11,474 nucleotides of DNA from an uncultured Collinsella sp. (GTDB lineage: Bacteria; Actinomycetota; Coriobacteriia; Coriobacteriales; Coriobacteriaceae): assembly GCA_902475375.1 (NCBI GenBank), contig CABRZC010000064.1, forward strand, positions 1-11,474, in the 5' to 3' direction. The notes below the pieces were generated by a model, which had not been told where the DNA came from, made no database searches, and worked only from the letters and a program-made list of their open reading frames with translations. Both the position numbers and the translations under genes were made by a program. Positions 5,635 through 11,474 of this stretch are shown one piece after another (the first letter of the stretch is position 1; every line of letters begins with the position of its first letter).

Positions 5635-6830
5635 GCCGCATAAGCCCCCTTGTCAGAAATTGCGTAGTGGCGGGCAGAACCCTCGCCCAGCCAGCTGTTC
5701 ATCTTGGTAATAAAGGTGTCGACCAGATCGAGCGGCACAAAGGCCTGGATGGTGCCGCCAAAGCCGCCGCCGTGGATGCGGACGGCGCCGCGGCCGTCGA
5801 GTACATGCTCGGCCAGTGCCAGGGCATACATCGAGGGCTGTTCGGAGCCCAGCTTGGCAACGACGTTTTGCAGGTACATGGCAGAGCTGGCGCCCGACTT
5901 GCGCGTCAGGACCAGGAACTGATCGATATCGCCGGCGTTAAGGGCTGCCCAGCGCTTATCGACCAGGCCGTTTTCATACCAGTAGTGAACGGCGCGCAGG
6001 CAGGCACGGTCGCCCAGCTTGGCACGCAGCTCGGGGAGCTTGGCGTCAAAGTCCGCCACGTCGACCTCGCACAGGCGTGTCTTGCCAAACTCGGCAGCGA
6101 CGTCTTGCATCTCGCGCGGAACTGCGGCGTAGTCGTCGGTGGCGGCCACGTGGTCGGCGCCGACCTTAACGAGTACGAGCGCGTAGCCGTGATCCTCAAA
6201 GTTGAGTTCGAGCTTCTGAGTTTTAGGCTGGGCCTGATCCTCAAAGTCCATGTAGGCGAGGCCGCCCAGGCAAACGGCGGCCTGATCCATAAGACCGCAG
6301 GGCTTGCCATAGTAGTTGTTCTCGGTGCGTTGGCTCATCTGGGCGAGTGCGACGGGCTCAATCGCGGGCGCGCCCCAAAGCGTCTCCATAGCGCGGCCGT
6401 ATGCCGCCTCGACAGCAGCGGAGCTCGAAAGACCGCCGCCCGAGGGGACGGAGCAGGTAAAGGCGAAGTCGAAGCCCTGGGGCTCAACACCAAGCGCTGC
6501 GACCTCGTGGGCCATACCGCGCACGAGGCTTGCGGACGTGCCCTTCTCGGACTCCTGAACATTCAGCGTGTCGAGGGTAATCTCAAATGTGGGGTAGCCC
6601 TCGTCGGCGATGCGGACCTTGTTGGAATCGGTTGCCACGGCGATACCGTCAACGGCGACATCGAGCGAGCCGGCGATAACGTGGCCGCCTTCGTGATCGG
6701 TGTGATTGCCGCTGATCTCGGAACGGCCGGGCGCGTGCACGTAGAGCACCTGGCGGTCGCCGATGGGGCCAAACTCCTCCTCAAACAGCTTGGCGAGCGT
6801 GGCAAATGTCTTATCGTCGGGGGTGGTCAT
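5625..6830 (-). CDS. galK: Galactokinase GalK (GHMP kinase family)
   Basis: GalK phosphorylates alpha-D-galactose to galactose-1-phosphate with ATP in the first committed Leloir step. The 401-residue protein has all three GHMP motifs: PGRSEISGNHTDHEGG at 34-49 (galactokinase signature with the transition-state Arg36), the ATP loop VPSGGGLSSSAA at 128-139, and IHGGGFGGT at 352-360. The catalytic base is likely Asp182 in GLMDQ. GNHTDH in place of the common GEHTDY is a known variant in gut bacteria. The reading frame is open for 29 codons further upstream, but the ATG at 6830 has tandem AAGGA sequences at 6845-6841 and 6840-6836 and fits the family's N-terminus, so I chose it. It is the first gene of galKT, divergent from a LacI-type regulator, with a candidate operator ending about 45 nt upstream. 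Confidence 0.93.
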   Translation of the reverse strand: MTTPDDKTFATLAKLFEEEFGPIGDRQVLYVHAPGRSEISGNHTDHEGGHVIAGSLDVAVDGIAVATDSNKVRIADEGYPTFEITLDTLNVQESEKGTSASLVRGMAHEVAALGVEPQGFDFAFTCSVPSGGGLSSSAAVEAAYGRAMETLWGAPAIEPVALAQMSQRTENNYYGKPCGLMDQAAVCLGGLAYMDFEDQAQPKTQKLELNFEDHGYALVLVKVGADHVAATDDYAAVPREMQDVAAEFGKTRLCEVDVADFDAKLPELRAKLGDRACLRAVHYWYENGLVDKRWAALNAGDIDQFLVLTRKSGASSAMYLQNVVAKLGSEQPSMYALALAEHVLDGRGAVRIHGGGFGGTIQAFVPLDLVDTFITKMNSWLGEGSARHYAISDKGAYAAWL

Positions 6831-6874
6831 GGGAGTCCTTTCCTTGGCGCGTACGGGTGAGTTTTGCGTCGTTA

Positions 6875-6888
6875 TGAGTACGTTAACA
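6875..6888 (+). promoter_or_regulatory. LacI-type operator candidate 1 (galK-proximal)
   Basis: TGAGTACGTTAACA has the central ACGT and outer TG...CA expected of LacI/GalR-family operators. It sits in the galK 5' region. It is part of an 18-nt sequence (6871-6888) repeated perfectly in inverted orientation at 6939-6956, with 64 bp between centres (about six helical turns), a spacing that allows one repressor tetramer or two dimers to form a loop. Confidence 0.6.
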
Positions 6889-6938
6889 ACTTGAAGCGGC
6901 ATGAACCAGGTGTTCACGATACCGCACGTTACGGGCTA

Positions 6939-6952
6939 TGTTAACGTACTCA
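6939..6952 (-). promoter_or_regulatory. LacI-type operator candidate 2 (inverted copy)
   Basis: TGTTAACGTACTCA is the exact reverse complement of site 1. The identity with site 1 extends to 18 bp (6939-6956). Its position in the middle of the intergenic region would let it act on either galK or the divergent regulator gene. Confidence 0.6.
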
Positions 6953-7061
6953 TAACACAACGCTTGTCACTTTTTGAGAATCTGGTAATCGGTAGATTTT
7001 CGGCCGTGAACGGTGTGGCTGTATGGACATATGGAGCAAAAGAACCGCTGATAGAAAAAGT

Positions 7062-7075
7062 AGAGTACGTTAACA
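7062..7075 (+). promoter_or_regulatory. LacI-type operator candidate 3 (regulator-proximal)
   Basis: AGAGTACGTTAACA repeats 13 of the 14 bases of site 1 in the same orientation and lies 93 nt upstream of the regulator's start codon. This placement suggests autoregulation. No confident -35/-10 pair for either divergent gene could be fixed in the interval 6831-7168. Confidence 0.55.
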
Positions 7076-7168
7076 TGCGTCCCACGATAGCGCGCCTCGG
7101 TGCGGGGCGTGTTTCCGCTCGGGCCGACATTCACGCTATTCAGATCTTGCGAGAGCGAAGGTGATTTT

Positions 7169-8200
7169 GTGGCAAGGCGCCCTTCCAACGATACAGGTAC
7201 GCGTCCGGTTTCCATGGCCGACGTTGCCCGCGCTGCTGGCGTTTCGCAGCAGACGGTTTCTCGCGTCGCCAACGGCTTGCCTAACGTCAACGAGCAGACG
7301 CGCCAGCGCGTGCAAGCCGCTATGCAAGAGCTCGGCTTTCGTCCGAGTTATGCCGGTCGCTCGCTGCGCGACGGCCGTTACCATTCGGTCGGCCTGTGCG
7401 TCAACGATGTCACTAAGTTTGGTAACCTCTCAATGATCGATGGCATCGCCAGCGCTGCTCGCGAGCATAATTGCGCCATCACGCTGGTCGAGATGTCCAA
7501 GACCGAGGAGTTTTCGCTTGCCGAGGCAACGCGTCGTATGGCCGCGCTGCCCGTGGACGGCATCATTATCGGCATGAGCCGTATGGCTCCCGATTTTGAG
7601 ACGTTTGATCCGTTGCCGGGTATCGGCACGGTTATCGTCACCATGTATGCGCACCCGCGGGTGACCACAGTCGACTCCGATCATTACGGTTGCTCGCTGC
7701 TGCTCATGGATCATCTGTTTGAGCTGGGACACGAGCAGATTCGCTTTATCGGCGGCCCGTCGTTCTCGGTCGACGAGCAATTTCGTCGCGCCGGTTGGCA
7801 AGATGCTCTCGAGCGTAAACACATCGAGCCGGTAGAGCCGCTCGAGGGTGACTGGTCTGCTAACAGCGGTTACGAGGCCGGCAGGTACCTGGCCGAGCAC
7901 GATCGCACCATGACGGCGATTTATGCGGCAAACGACCAGATGGCAAACGGCGCCATTGCAGCGCTGCGCGATAGCGGCTTGCGCGTGCCCGAGGACGTAA
8001 GCGTGGTCGGCGTCGACGATTCGCTCGATGATTTTGTCGCGCATAACGAGCTCACGACCGTTCGATTCGATTTGCATCAGCGTGGGCGCGAGGTATTCGA
8101 GCACGCGGTTCCCAAGGCGGGGGCAACGGACAAAACCGTCGCCATTCGCATCCCCGGTCAGCTCATCGTTCGACATAGCACGGCAGAGCCTCGCGCATAG
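7169..8200 (+). CDS. LacI/GalR-family transcriptional regulator
   Basis: This 343-residue DNA-binding repressor probably senses a sugar and controls galKT and itself. The N-terminal helix-turn-helix is at about residues 15-40 (MADVARAAGVSQQTVSRVAN), followed by the hinge region near 57-68 (FRPSYAGRSLR). The rest is a periplasmic-binding-protein-like effector domain with the family's AIYAANDQMANGAI and VVGVDDS blocks. The frame is open back to 7100, but the GTG at 7169 has an AAGGTGA ribosome binding site (7158-7164) and gives the usual LacI-family N-terminus, so I chose it. It is divergent from galK, with three copies of one operator-like sequence between them. The effector is inferred to be galactose or a related sugar from context only. 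No terminator follows it, so some readthrough into fprA is possible. Confidence 0.9.
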   Translation: MARRPSNDTGTRPVSMADVARAAGVSQQTVSRVANGLPNVNEQTRQRVQAAMQELGFRPSYAGRSLRDGRYHSVGLCVNDVTKFGNLSMIDGIASAAREHNCAITLVEMSKTEEFSLAEATRRMAALPVDGIIIGMSRMAPDFETFDPLPGIGTVIVTMYAHPRVTTVDSDHYGCSLLLMDHLFELGHEQIRFIGGPSFSVDEQFRRAGWQDALERKHIEPVEPLEGDWSANSGYEAGRYLAEHDRTMTAIYAANDQMANGAIAALRDSGLRVPEDVSVVGVDDSLDDFVAHNELTTVRFDLHQRGREVFEHAVPKAGATDKTVAIRIPGQLIVRHSTAEPRA

Positions 8201-8283
8201 TTTTTGCAGGTCAAAAGCGGTATATTCCGCATCAATAACAATCGATAAGGATGCCGGTAGATAGCTGTGGCTCTAAAGGCGAG

Positions 8284-8313
8284 TGTTATGATAGACGGGT
8301 TCTTTTGTCTATC
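8284..8313 (+). promoter_or_regulatory. Extended -10 promoter of the flavodiiron gene overlapping an inverted repeat
   Basis: TGTTATGAT (8284-8292) is an extended -10 element with five of six matches in the hexamer and no clear -35, so transcription would start near 8299. GATAGAC (8290-8296) and GTCTATC (8307-8313) form a perfect 7-bp inverted repeat with a 10-nt spacer that overlaps the -10 box and the predicted start. It could be a repressor operator or a 5' hairpin in the mRNA. Confidence 0.5.
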
Positions 8314-8329
8314 TAGGAGGCTTTGCCTG

Positions 8330-9490
8330 ATGGAGATCACCAAGGATATCCGCTACATTGGCGTCAACGATCACGACATTGACCTGTTCGAGGGCCAGTA
8401 CGACGTGTCCGAGAACGGCATGGCATACAACAGCTATGTTATCTTGGGCGATAAAATTGCTGTCGCCGATTCGGTCGACGCTGGCTTTGTCGACGAGTGG
8501 CTCGGCAACCTCGAGGCCGCGCTCGATGGCCGTACGCCCGACTACCTGGTCGTCCATCACATGGAGCCCGATCACTCCGCCGGTATCGCCGCCTTTATGG
8601 AGCGCTATCCCCAGGCGCAGATTGTGGCTAGCATGGGTGCTTTCCGCATGATGGTCAACTACTTTGGCACCGACTTCTCCGAGCGCAAGATGGTCGTCAA
8701 AGATGGCGACGTGCTCGACCTGGGCGGCCACAGCCTAACCTTTGTCGGTGCCCCCAATGTTCACTGGCCCGAGGTGTTGTTCTCCTACGAGGCCACCGAC
8801 AAGGTGCTCTTTAGTGCCGACGGCTTTGGCAAGTTTGGCGCCAACGACATCGAGGATCCCGAGGGCTGGGCTTGCGAAGCGCGCCGTTACTACTTTGGCA
8901 TCGTGGGCAAGTTCGGCAAGTTTGTGCAGGCCGCGCTCAAGAAGGCCGCCAATCTGGACATCCAGATCATTTGCCCGCTTCACGGCCCCGTGCTGACCGA
9001 GAACCTGGGCTATTACCTCGACACCTACAACACCTGGTCGAGCTATCAGCCCGAGGACGAGGGCATCACGATTGCCTATGCGAGTGTGTATGGGCATCTG
9101 AAGGCTGCCGTTGAAGAGCTCGCATCTGCGCTCGAGGCCCGCGGCCAGAAGGTTTCCGTCTTTGACCTGGCTCGCGACGATATGGCCGAGGCTGTTGAGG
9201 ATGCGTTCCGCTATGACCGTCTGGTGCTCGCCTCTATCACCTATCAGGGCGAGATCTTCCCGTTCATGAGCACCTTTATCCACACGCTCGCCGAGCATGC
9301 CTACCAGAACCGCACCGTGGCGCTCGTCGAGGCCGGCTCCTGGGCGCCCACCGCTGCCAAGGTTATGACCAAGGAGCTCGAGGGCATGAAGGACATCGCC
9401 CTGACGCAGAACAAAGTGACCGTCATGGGTTCGCTCAACGACGCATCGCGCGCCCAGATCGAGGCCCTCGCCGACGAGCTTTCCAAGTAG
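8330..9490 (+). CDS. fprA: Flavodiiron protein, FprA/NorV-type A (core form)
   Basis: Flavodiiron proteins reduce O2 to water and/or NO to N2O in the cytoplasm of anaerobes, using electrons relayed by rubredoxin or reduced flavin. The 386-residue protein is the two-domain core. An N-terminal metallo-beta-lactamase-like diiron domain carries the ligand set HHMEPDH (His77, Glu79, Asp81, with His82), His145 in VHWPE, Asp164 in SADGFGKFG and His218 in CPLHGP, all present. A C-terminal flavodoxin-like FMN domain follows from about residue 247 (ITIAYASVYGHL). There is no C-terminal rubredoxin domain. The ATG at 8330 has AGGAGG at 8315-8320; an upstream in-frame GTG at 8267 lies upstream of the promoter and lacks such a site. 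Relative preference for O2 or NO cannot be read from the sequence. It is functionally separate from the galactose genes. Confidence 0.92.
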   Translation: MEITKDIRYIGVNDHDIDLFEGQYDVSENGMAYNSYVILGDKIAVADSVDAGFVDEWLGNLEAALDGRTPDYLVVHHMEPDHSAGIAAFMERYPQAQIVASMGAFRMMVNYFGTDFSERKMVVKDGDVLDLGGHSLTFVGAPNVHWPEVLFSYEATDKVLFSADGFGKFGANDIEDPEGWACEARRYYFGIVGKFGKFVQAALKKAANLDIQIICPLHGPVLTENLGYYLDTYNTWSSYQPEDEGITIAYASVYGHLKAAVEELASALEARGQKVSVFDLARDDMAEAVEDAFRYDRLVLASITYQGEIFPFMSTFIHTLAEHAYQNRTVALVEAGSWAPTAAKVMTKELEGMKDIALTQNKVTVMGSLNDASRAQIEALADELSK

Positions 9491-9512
9491 CGATATTTCG
9501 CTTTTAACGCTC

Positions 9513-9556
9513 AACCACCACAAAGGGGGCAGGCACCTTTGTGGTGGTTTTTGTTT
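9513..9556 (+). terminator. Intrinsic terminator of the flavodiiron gene
   Basis: A perfect 14-bp stem (AACCACCACAAAGG at 9513-9526 with CCTTTGTGGTGGTT at 9536-9549) has a 9-nt loop and is followed by TTTGTTT. It lies between convergent genes and ends close to the stop codon of the DeoR-type gene (9555). On the - strand the stem lacks a U tract, so it is less likely to end that transcript efficiently. Confidence 0.9.
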
Positions 9557-10358
9557 AAGCGCCAGCGATGAGGAGATTTGGGCGGGCGTCGTCGACGATC
9601 TCGGCGATTGAGGTGGCAACGGCATGATCGGGGTCACGGTCCATCACGATGGTGTCGACATCTGCCAGCTCGGCAAAGCGGTACATGCCGCGTCCGTTAA
9701 CCTTGCTGGCGTCCATGAGGGCGACGCTTTGATGGGCTGCGGCGATCATGGCCGTTTTGGTCTCGGCCATTTGGGGAAAGTCGGTCGTAAAGCCGCAGCG
9801 GGGGACAAAAGCGCCGGGGCACATGACGGCAAGGTCGGCGTGGACCATTTGGAGCGCCTGCATGGTAAGTGGACCGTACAGATAGCGATGACCTTTGCGC
9901 AGTGCCCCACCCAGCATGACGACATCGACCGAGGGCATGCTCTCGTCGATATAATCGGCGATGGTAATGTCGGCCGTGATGACGGTGATGCCGTCGCGCT
10001 GATCGAGGAGCCGGACGAACTCGAGCGCCGTGGTGCCCGAGTCGACGAGCAGCGTGTCGCCATTGCCGACGAGCTCGATGGCGCTTTGCGCGATGGCCTG
10101 CTTGGCGGCGACATTGACGTTGATGCGGCGATCCTGGGTGGATACGGTCAGTCGCTTCTGGAGAGACACAGCGCCACCATGCGTGCGGCGCAACTTGCCG
10201 GACTCGGCGAGCGCGTCCAGGTCGGCGCGGGCGGTAACGGAGGACACGCCAAAGGTCTGGGCGATTTCTGCCACTTGCACCGAGGCGTTATGCTCGAGCA
10301 TCTCCATGATGGCGGAACGACGCTCATCGGCGAAAGCTCGGGTTGTTGCGTGGGCCAT
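9555..10358 (-). CDS. DeoR/GlpR-family transcriptional regulator
   Basis: This 267-residue DNA-binding protein usually represses sugar-catabolic genes and is released by a phosphorylated sugar. An N-terminal DeoR helix-turn-helix lies at about residues 11-66 (the stretch EIAQTFGVSSVTARADLDAL at 31-50, then GKLRRTHGGAV at 54-64). A sugar-phosphate-sensing domain follows, with DSGTTALEF at 106-114 and a late ALMDASK motif. A GGAG ribosome binding site precedes the ATG at 10358. It is divergent from the class II aldolase gene. By analogy with LacR of Firmicutes, a DeoR-family repressor responsive to tagatose-6-phosphate, it may control the aldolase and perhaps lacABC. The shared 10-mer TATTTGTTCA upstream of both units is weak support. 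Confidence 0.9.
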   Translation of the reverse strand: MAHATTRAFADERRSAIMEMLEHNASVQVAEIAQTFGVSSVTARADLDALAESGKLRRTHGGAVSLQKRLTVSTQDRRINVNVAAKQAIAQSAIELVGNGDTLLVDSGTTALEFVRLLDQRDGITVITADITIADYIDESMPSVDVVMLGGALRKGHRYLYGPLTMQALQMVHADLAVMCPGAFVPRCGFTTDFPQMAETKTAMIAAAHQSVALMDASKVNGRGMYRFAELADVDTIVMDRDPDHAVATSIAEIVDDARPNLLIAGA

Positions 10359-10690
10359 GTTTGCTCCATTCTCGGCTAAATTTGTAGGAATTGTGTTGAG
10401 CCTATTTGTTCATTTTCTTTTTGAGTAAGAAAACGCCTTTCGATTACTTATCTTTTCTATAAAAGAAAGACGCTGAACGCCCAAAATTCAATATCGAATA
10501 CGCCCACTCGGCTCCAATTCCTTCCGTTTACTTTTCAAAAACGACTGTATTGACCTGCATGGGCTCAATATCTCGCACATGCAAAGCCGCTGAATTTCAT
10601 ACAATGGACGCAGCAAAACGCAAGGTAAAACGCCTTGCGGACACGTACGCCCGATGTCCAGATGCGGGCGAGGGAGAGGAGCAAACGCTC
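10359..10690. promoter_or_regulatory. Divergent regulatory region between the DeoR-type gene and the aldolase gene
   Basis: This 332-nt gap is AT-rich compared with the genes and holds no gene that I can support. It contains TATTTGTTCA (10403-10412), also found at 1300-1309 upstream of lacA. A TCTTTT/AAAAGA inverted repeat with a 4-nt loop lies at 10451-10466. TACAAT (10600-10605, five of six to the -10 consensus) has no good -35 but could serve the aldolase. Two small leader hairpins precede the aldolase: CGCAAGG (10619-10625) with CCTTGCG (10633-10639), and GGACA (10639-10643) with TGTCC (10655-10659). The promoter assignments are tentative. Confidence 0.45.
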
Positions 10691-11474
10691 ATGGCACTTG
10701 TTACCACCGAAAAGATGCTCAAGGACGCTCAGGCCGGCCATTACGCCGTTGGCGCGTTCAACGTCGAGAACCTCGAGTTTGTTATGGCCGTTCTGGCCGC
10801 TGCCGAGGAGACCAAGTCCCCCGTCATCATGCAGACCACCCCGGGCACCATCAAGACCGCTGGTCTGGACTACTTCTACGGCATGGTCAAGGCTGCCGCC
10901 GAGCGCGCTTCCGTGCCCGTCGCTCTGCACCTCGATCACGGCGATGGCTATGACCGCTGCATGCAGGCTTTCCGCACTGGCTACACCTCTGTCATGATCG
11001 ACGGTTCGCACGAGTCCTTTGAGGACAACATCGCCCTGACCAAGTCCGTCGCCGACGCTGGCCGCGCCATGGGTGTGCCCGTCGAGGCCGAGCTTGGCAA
11101 GGTTGGCGGCAAGGAGGACGACGGTCCCGCGGTTGAGGGCGAGAGCCCCTACACCGATCCGGCCGAGGCCAAGGAGTTCGTCGAGCGCACCGGCTGCACC
11201 TCGCTGGCCATTGGCGTTGGCACCAGCCACGGCGTGTACACGAGCGATCCTCACATCGAGCAGTCTGTGGTCAAGGCCATCCGCGACGCCGTCGACGTGC
11301 CGCTGGTTCTGCACGGCACTTCCGGTGTGCCCGATGAGCAGGTCGCCGAGGCCGTGAAGAACGGCATCTGCAAGGTCAACTACGCCACTGAGCTGCGTCA
11401 GGCCTACACCAAGGGCTTCATGGCCTACATGGCCGAGAACCCCGCCTGCTTCGACCCCAAGAAGCCGGCCAAGG
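10691..11474 (+). CDS. Class II ketose-bisphosphate aldolase, GatY/KbaY-like (3' end cut by window)
   Basis: This zinc-dependent aldolase is expected to cleave tagatose-1,6-bisphosphate, fructose-1,6-bisphosphate or both into dihydroxyacetone phosphate and glyceraldehyde-3-phosphate. The visible 261 residues are open to the window edge; the family is about 280-290 long, so little is missing. Motifs are AFNVEN (22-27), HLDHGD at 80-85 (catalytic Asp82, zinc ligand His83), VMIDGSH (101-107), VEAELGKVGGKEDD (131-144), GTSHGVY with zinc ligand His180, LVLHGTSG with zinc ligand His208, and KVNYATELR (228-236). The sequence style is closest to GatY/KbaY tagatose-bisphosphate aldolases, but fructose-bisphosphate aldolases of this class look similar. 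GAGGAG at 10676-10681 is the ribosome binding site. With lacABC in the window and no class I LacD, it is the natural candidate for the last step of the tagatose pathway. Confidence 0.9.
   Translation, partial: MALVTTEKMLKDAQAGHYAVGAFNVENLEFVMAVLAAAEETKSPVIMQTTPGTIKTAGLDYFYGMVKAAAERASVPVALHLDHGDGYDRCMQAFRTGYTSVMIDGSHESFEDNIALTKSVADAGRAMGVPVEAELGKVGGKEDDGPAVEGESPYTDPAEAKEFVERTGCTSLAIGVGTSHGVYTSDPHIEQSVVKAIRDAVDVPLVLHGTSGVPDEQVAEAVKNGICKVNYATELRQAYTKGFMAYMAENPACFDPKKPAK

Noticed and set aside
5667..6860. Long open frame opposite galK (about 400 codons, + strand)
   Set aside because: Antisense shadow; galK carries all three GHMP motifs in the other strand.
6902..6916. TGAAC-N5-GTTCA inverted repeat between LacI-type sites 1 and 2 as an additional DeoR-type site
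   Set aside because: The short arms and different spacing from the lacA sites make it compatible with chance.
6831..6917. N-terminal extension of GalK by 29 residues
   Set aside because: The extension crosses the operator candidate at 6875-6888 and lacks a ribosome binding site; the ATG at 6830 has a strong one and fits the family.
7100..7168. N-terminal extension of the LacI-type protein to a GTG at 7100
   Set aside because: It would place 23 unrelated residues before the helix-turn-helix, and the GTG at 7169 has an AAGGTGA site.
8217..8230. GCGG/CCGC inverted repeat after the LacI-type gene as a terminator
   Set aside because: The stem is only four or five base pairs and no T tract follows.
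8267..8329. N-terminal extension of the flavodiiron protein to a GTG at 8267
   Set aside because: It lies upstream of the -10 box, and the ATG at 8330 has AGGAGG nearby.

Overview
The window looks like chromosome of a high-GC Gram-positive gut anaerobe, most likely a Collinsella-type member of the Coriobacteriia (Actinomycetota). This is inferred from the roughly 60% GC content, strong AAG/GAG/CTG codon preference, clear AGGAGG-type ribosome binding sites, and the pairing of a Firmicutes-style tagatose-6-phosphate pathway with an FprA flavodiiron protein. The species is not proven by the sequence. No phage, transposase, CRISPR, rRNA or tRNA gene is visible.

Layout. An uncharacterised multi-spanning membrane protein (161-1168, +) ends in a strong terminator. 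After a 303-nt regulatory spacer rich in GTTC/GAAC half-sites comes a + strand tagatose-6-phosphate operon: lacA and lacB (the two galactose-6-phosphate isomerase subunits), an unusual 340-nt untranslated spacer with repeats and hairpins, then lacC (tagatose-6-phosphate kinase). Facing it on the - strand is galK-galT (Leloir galactokinase and a class II hexose-1-phosphate uridylyltransferase, overlapping at TAATG). Three inverted repeats lie between the convergent ends: two palindromic, repeat-like elements and one perfect 16-bp-stem terminator for galKT. A divergent LacI-family regulator follows galK, and three copies of a LacI-type operator candidate lie in the galK-lacI intergenic region. 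Next come an FprA-type flavodiiron protein with its own promoter (+), a DeoR-family regulator (-), and, divergent from it, a class II GatY/KbaY-type aldolase that runs off the right edge.

How the genes fit together. Galactose-6-phosphate (for example from PTS import of lactose or galactose) would pass through LacAB to tagatose-6-phosphate, through LacC to tagatose-1,6-bisphosphate, and through the class II aldolase to triose phosphates. Unphosphorylated galactose would enter through GalK and GalT. Both galactose routes therefore sit in one locus, each with a candidate local regulator: LacI-type for galKT, and DeoR-type for the tagatose genes (the latter inferred from position and a shared sequence motif). 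No galE, lacD, transporter or beta-galactosidase gene lies inside the window. FprA (O2/NO detoxification) is metabolically unrelated and seems to be an independent unit inserted between the two regulators.
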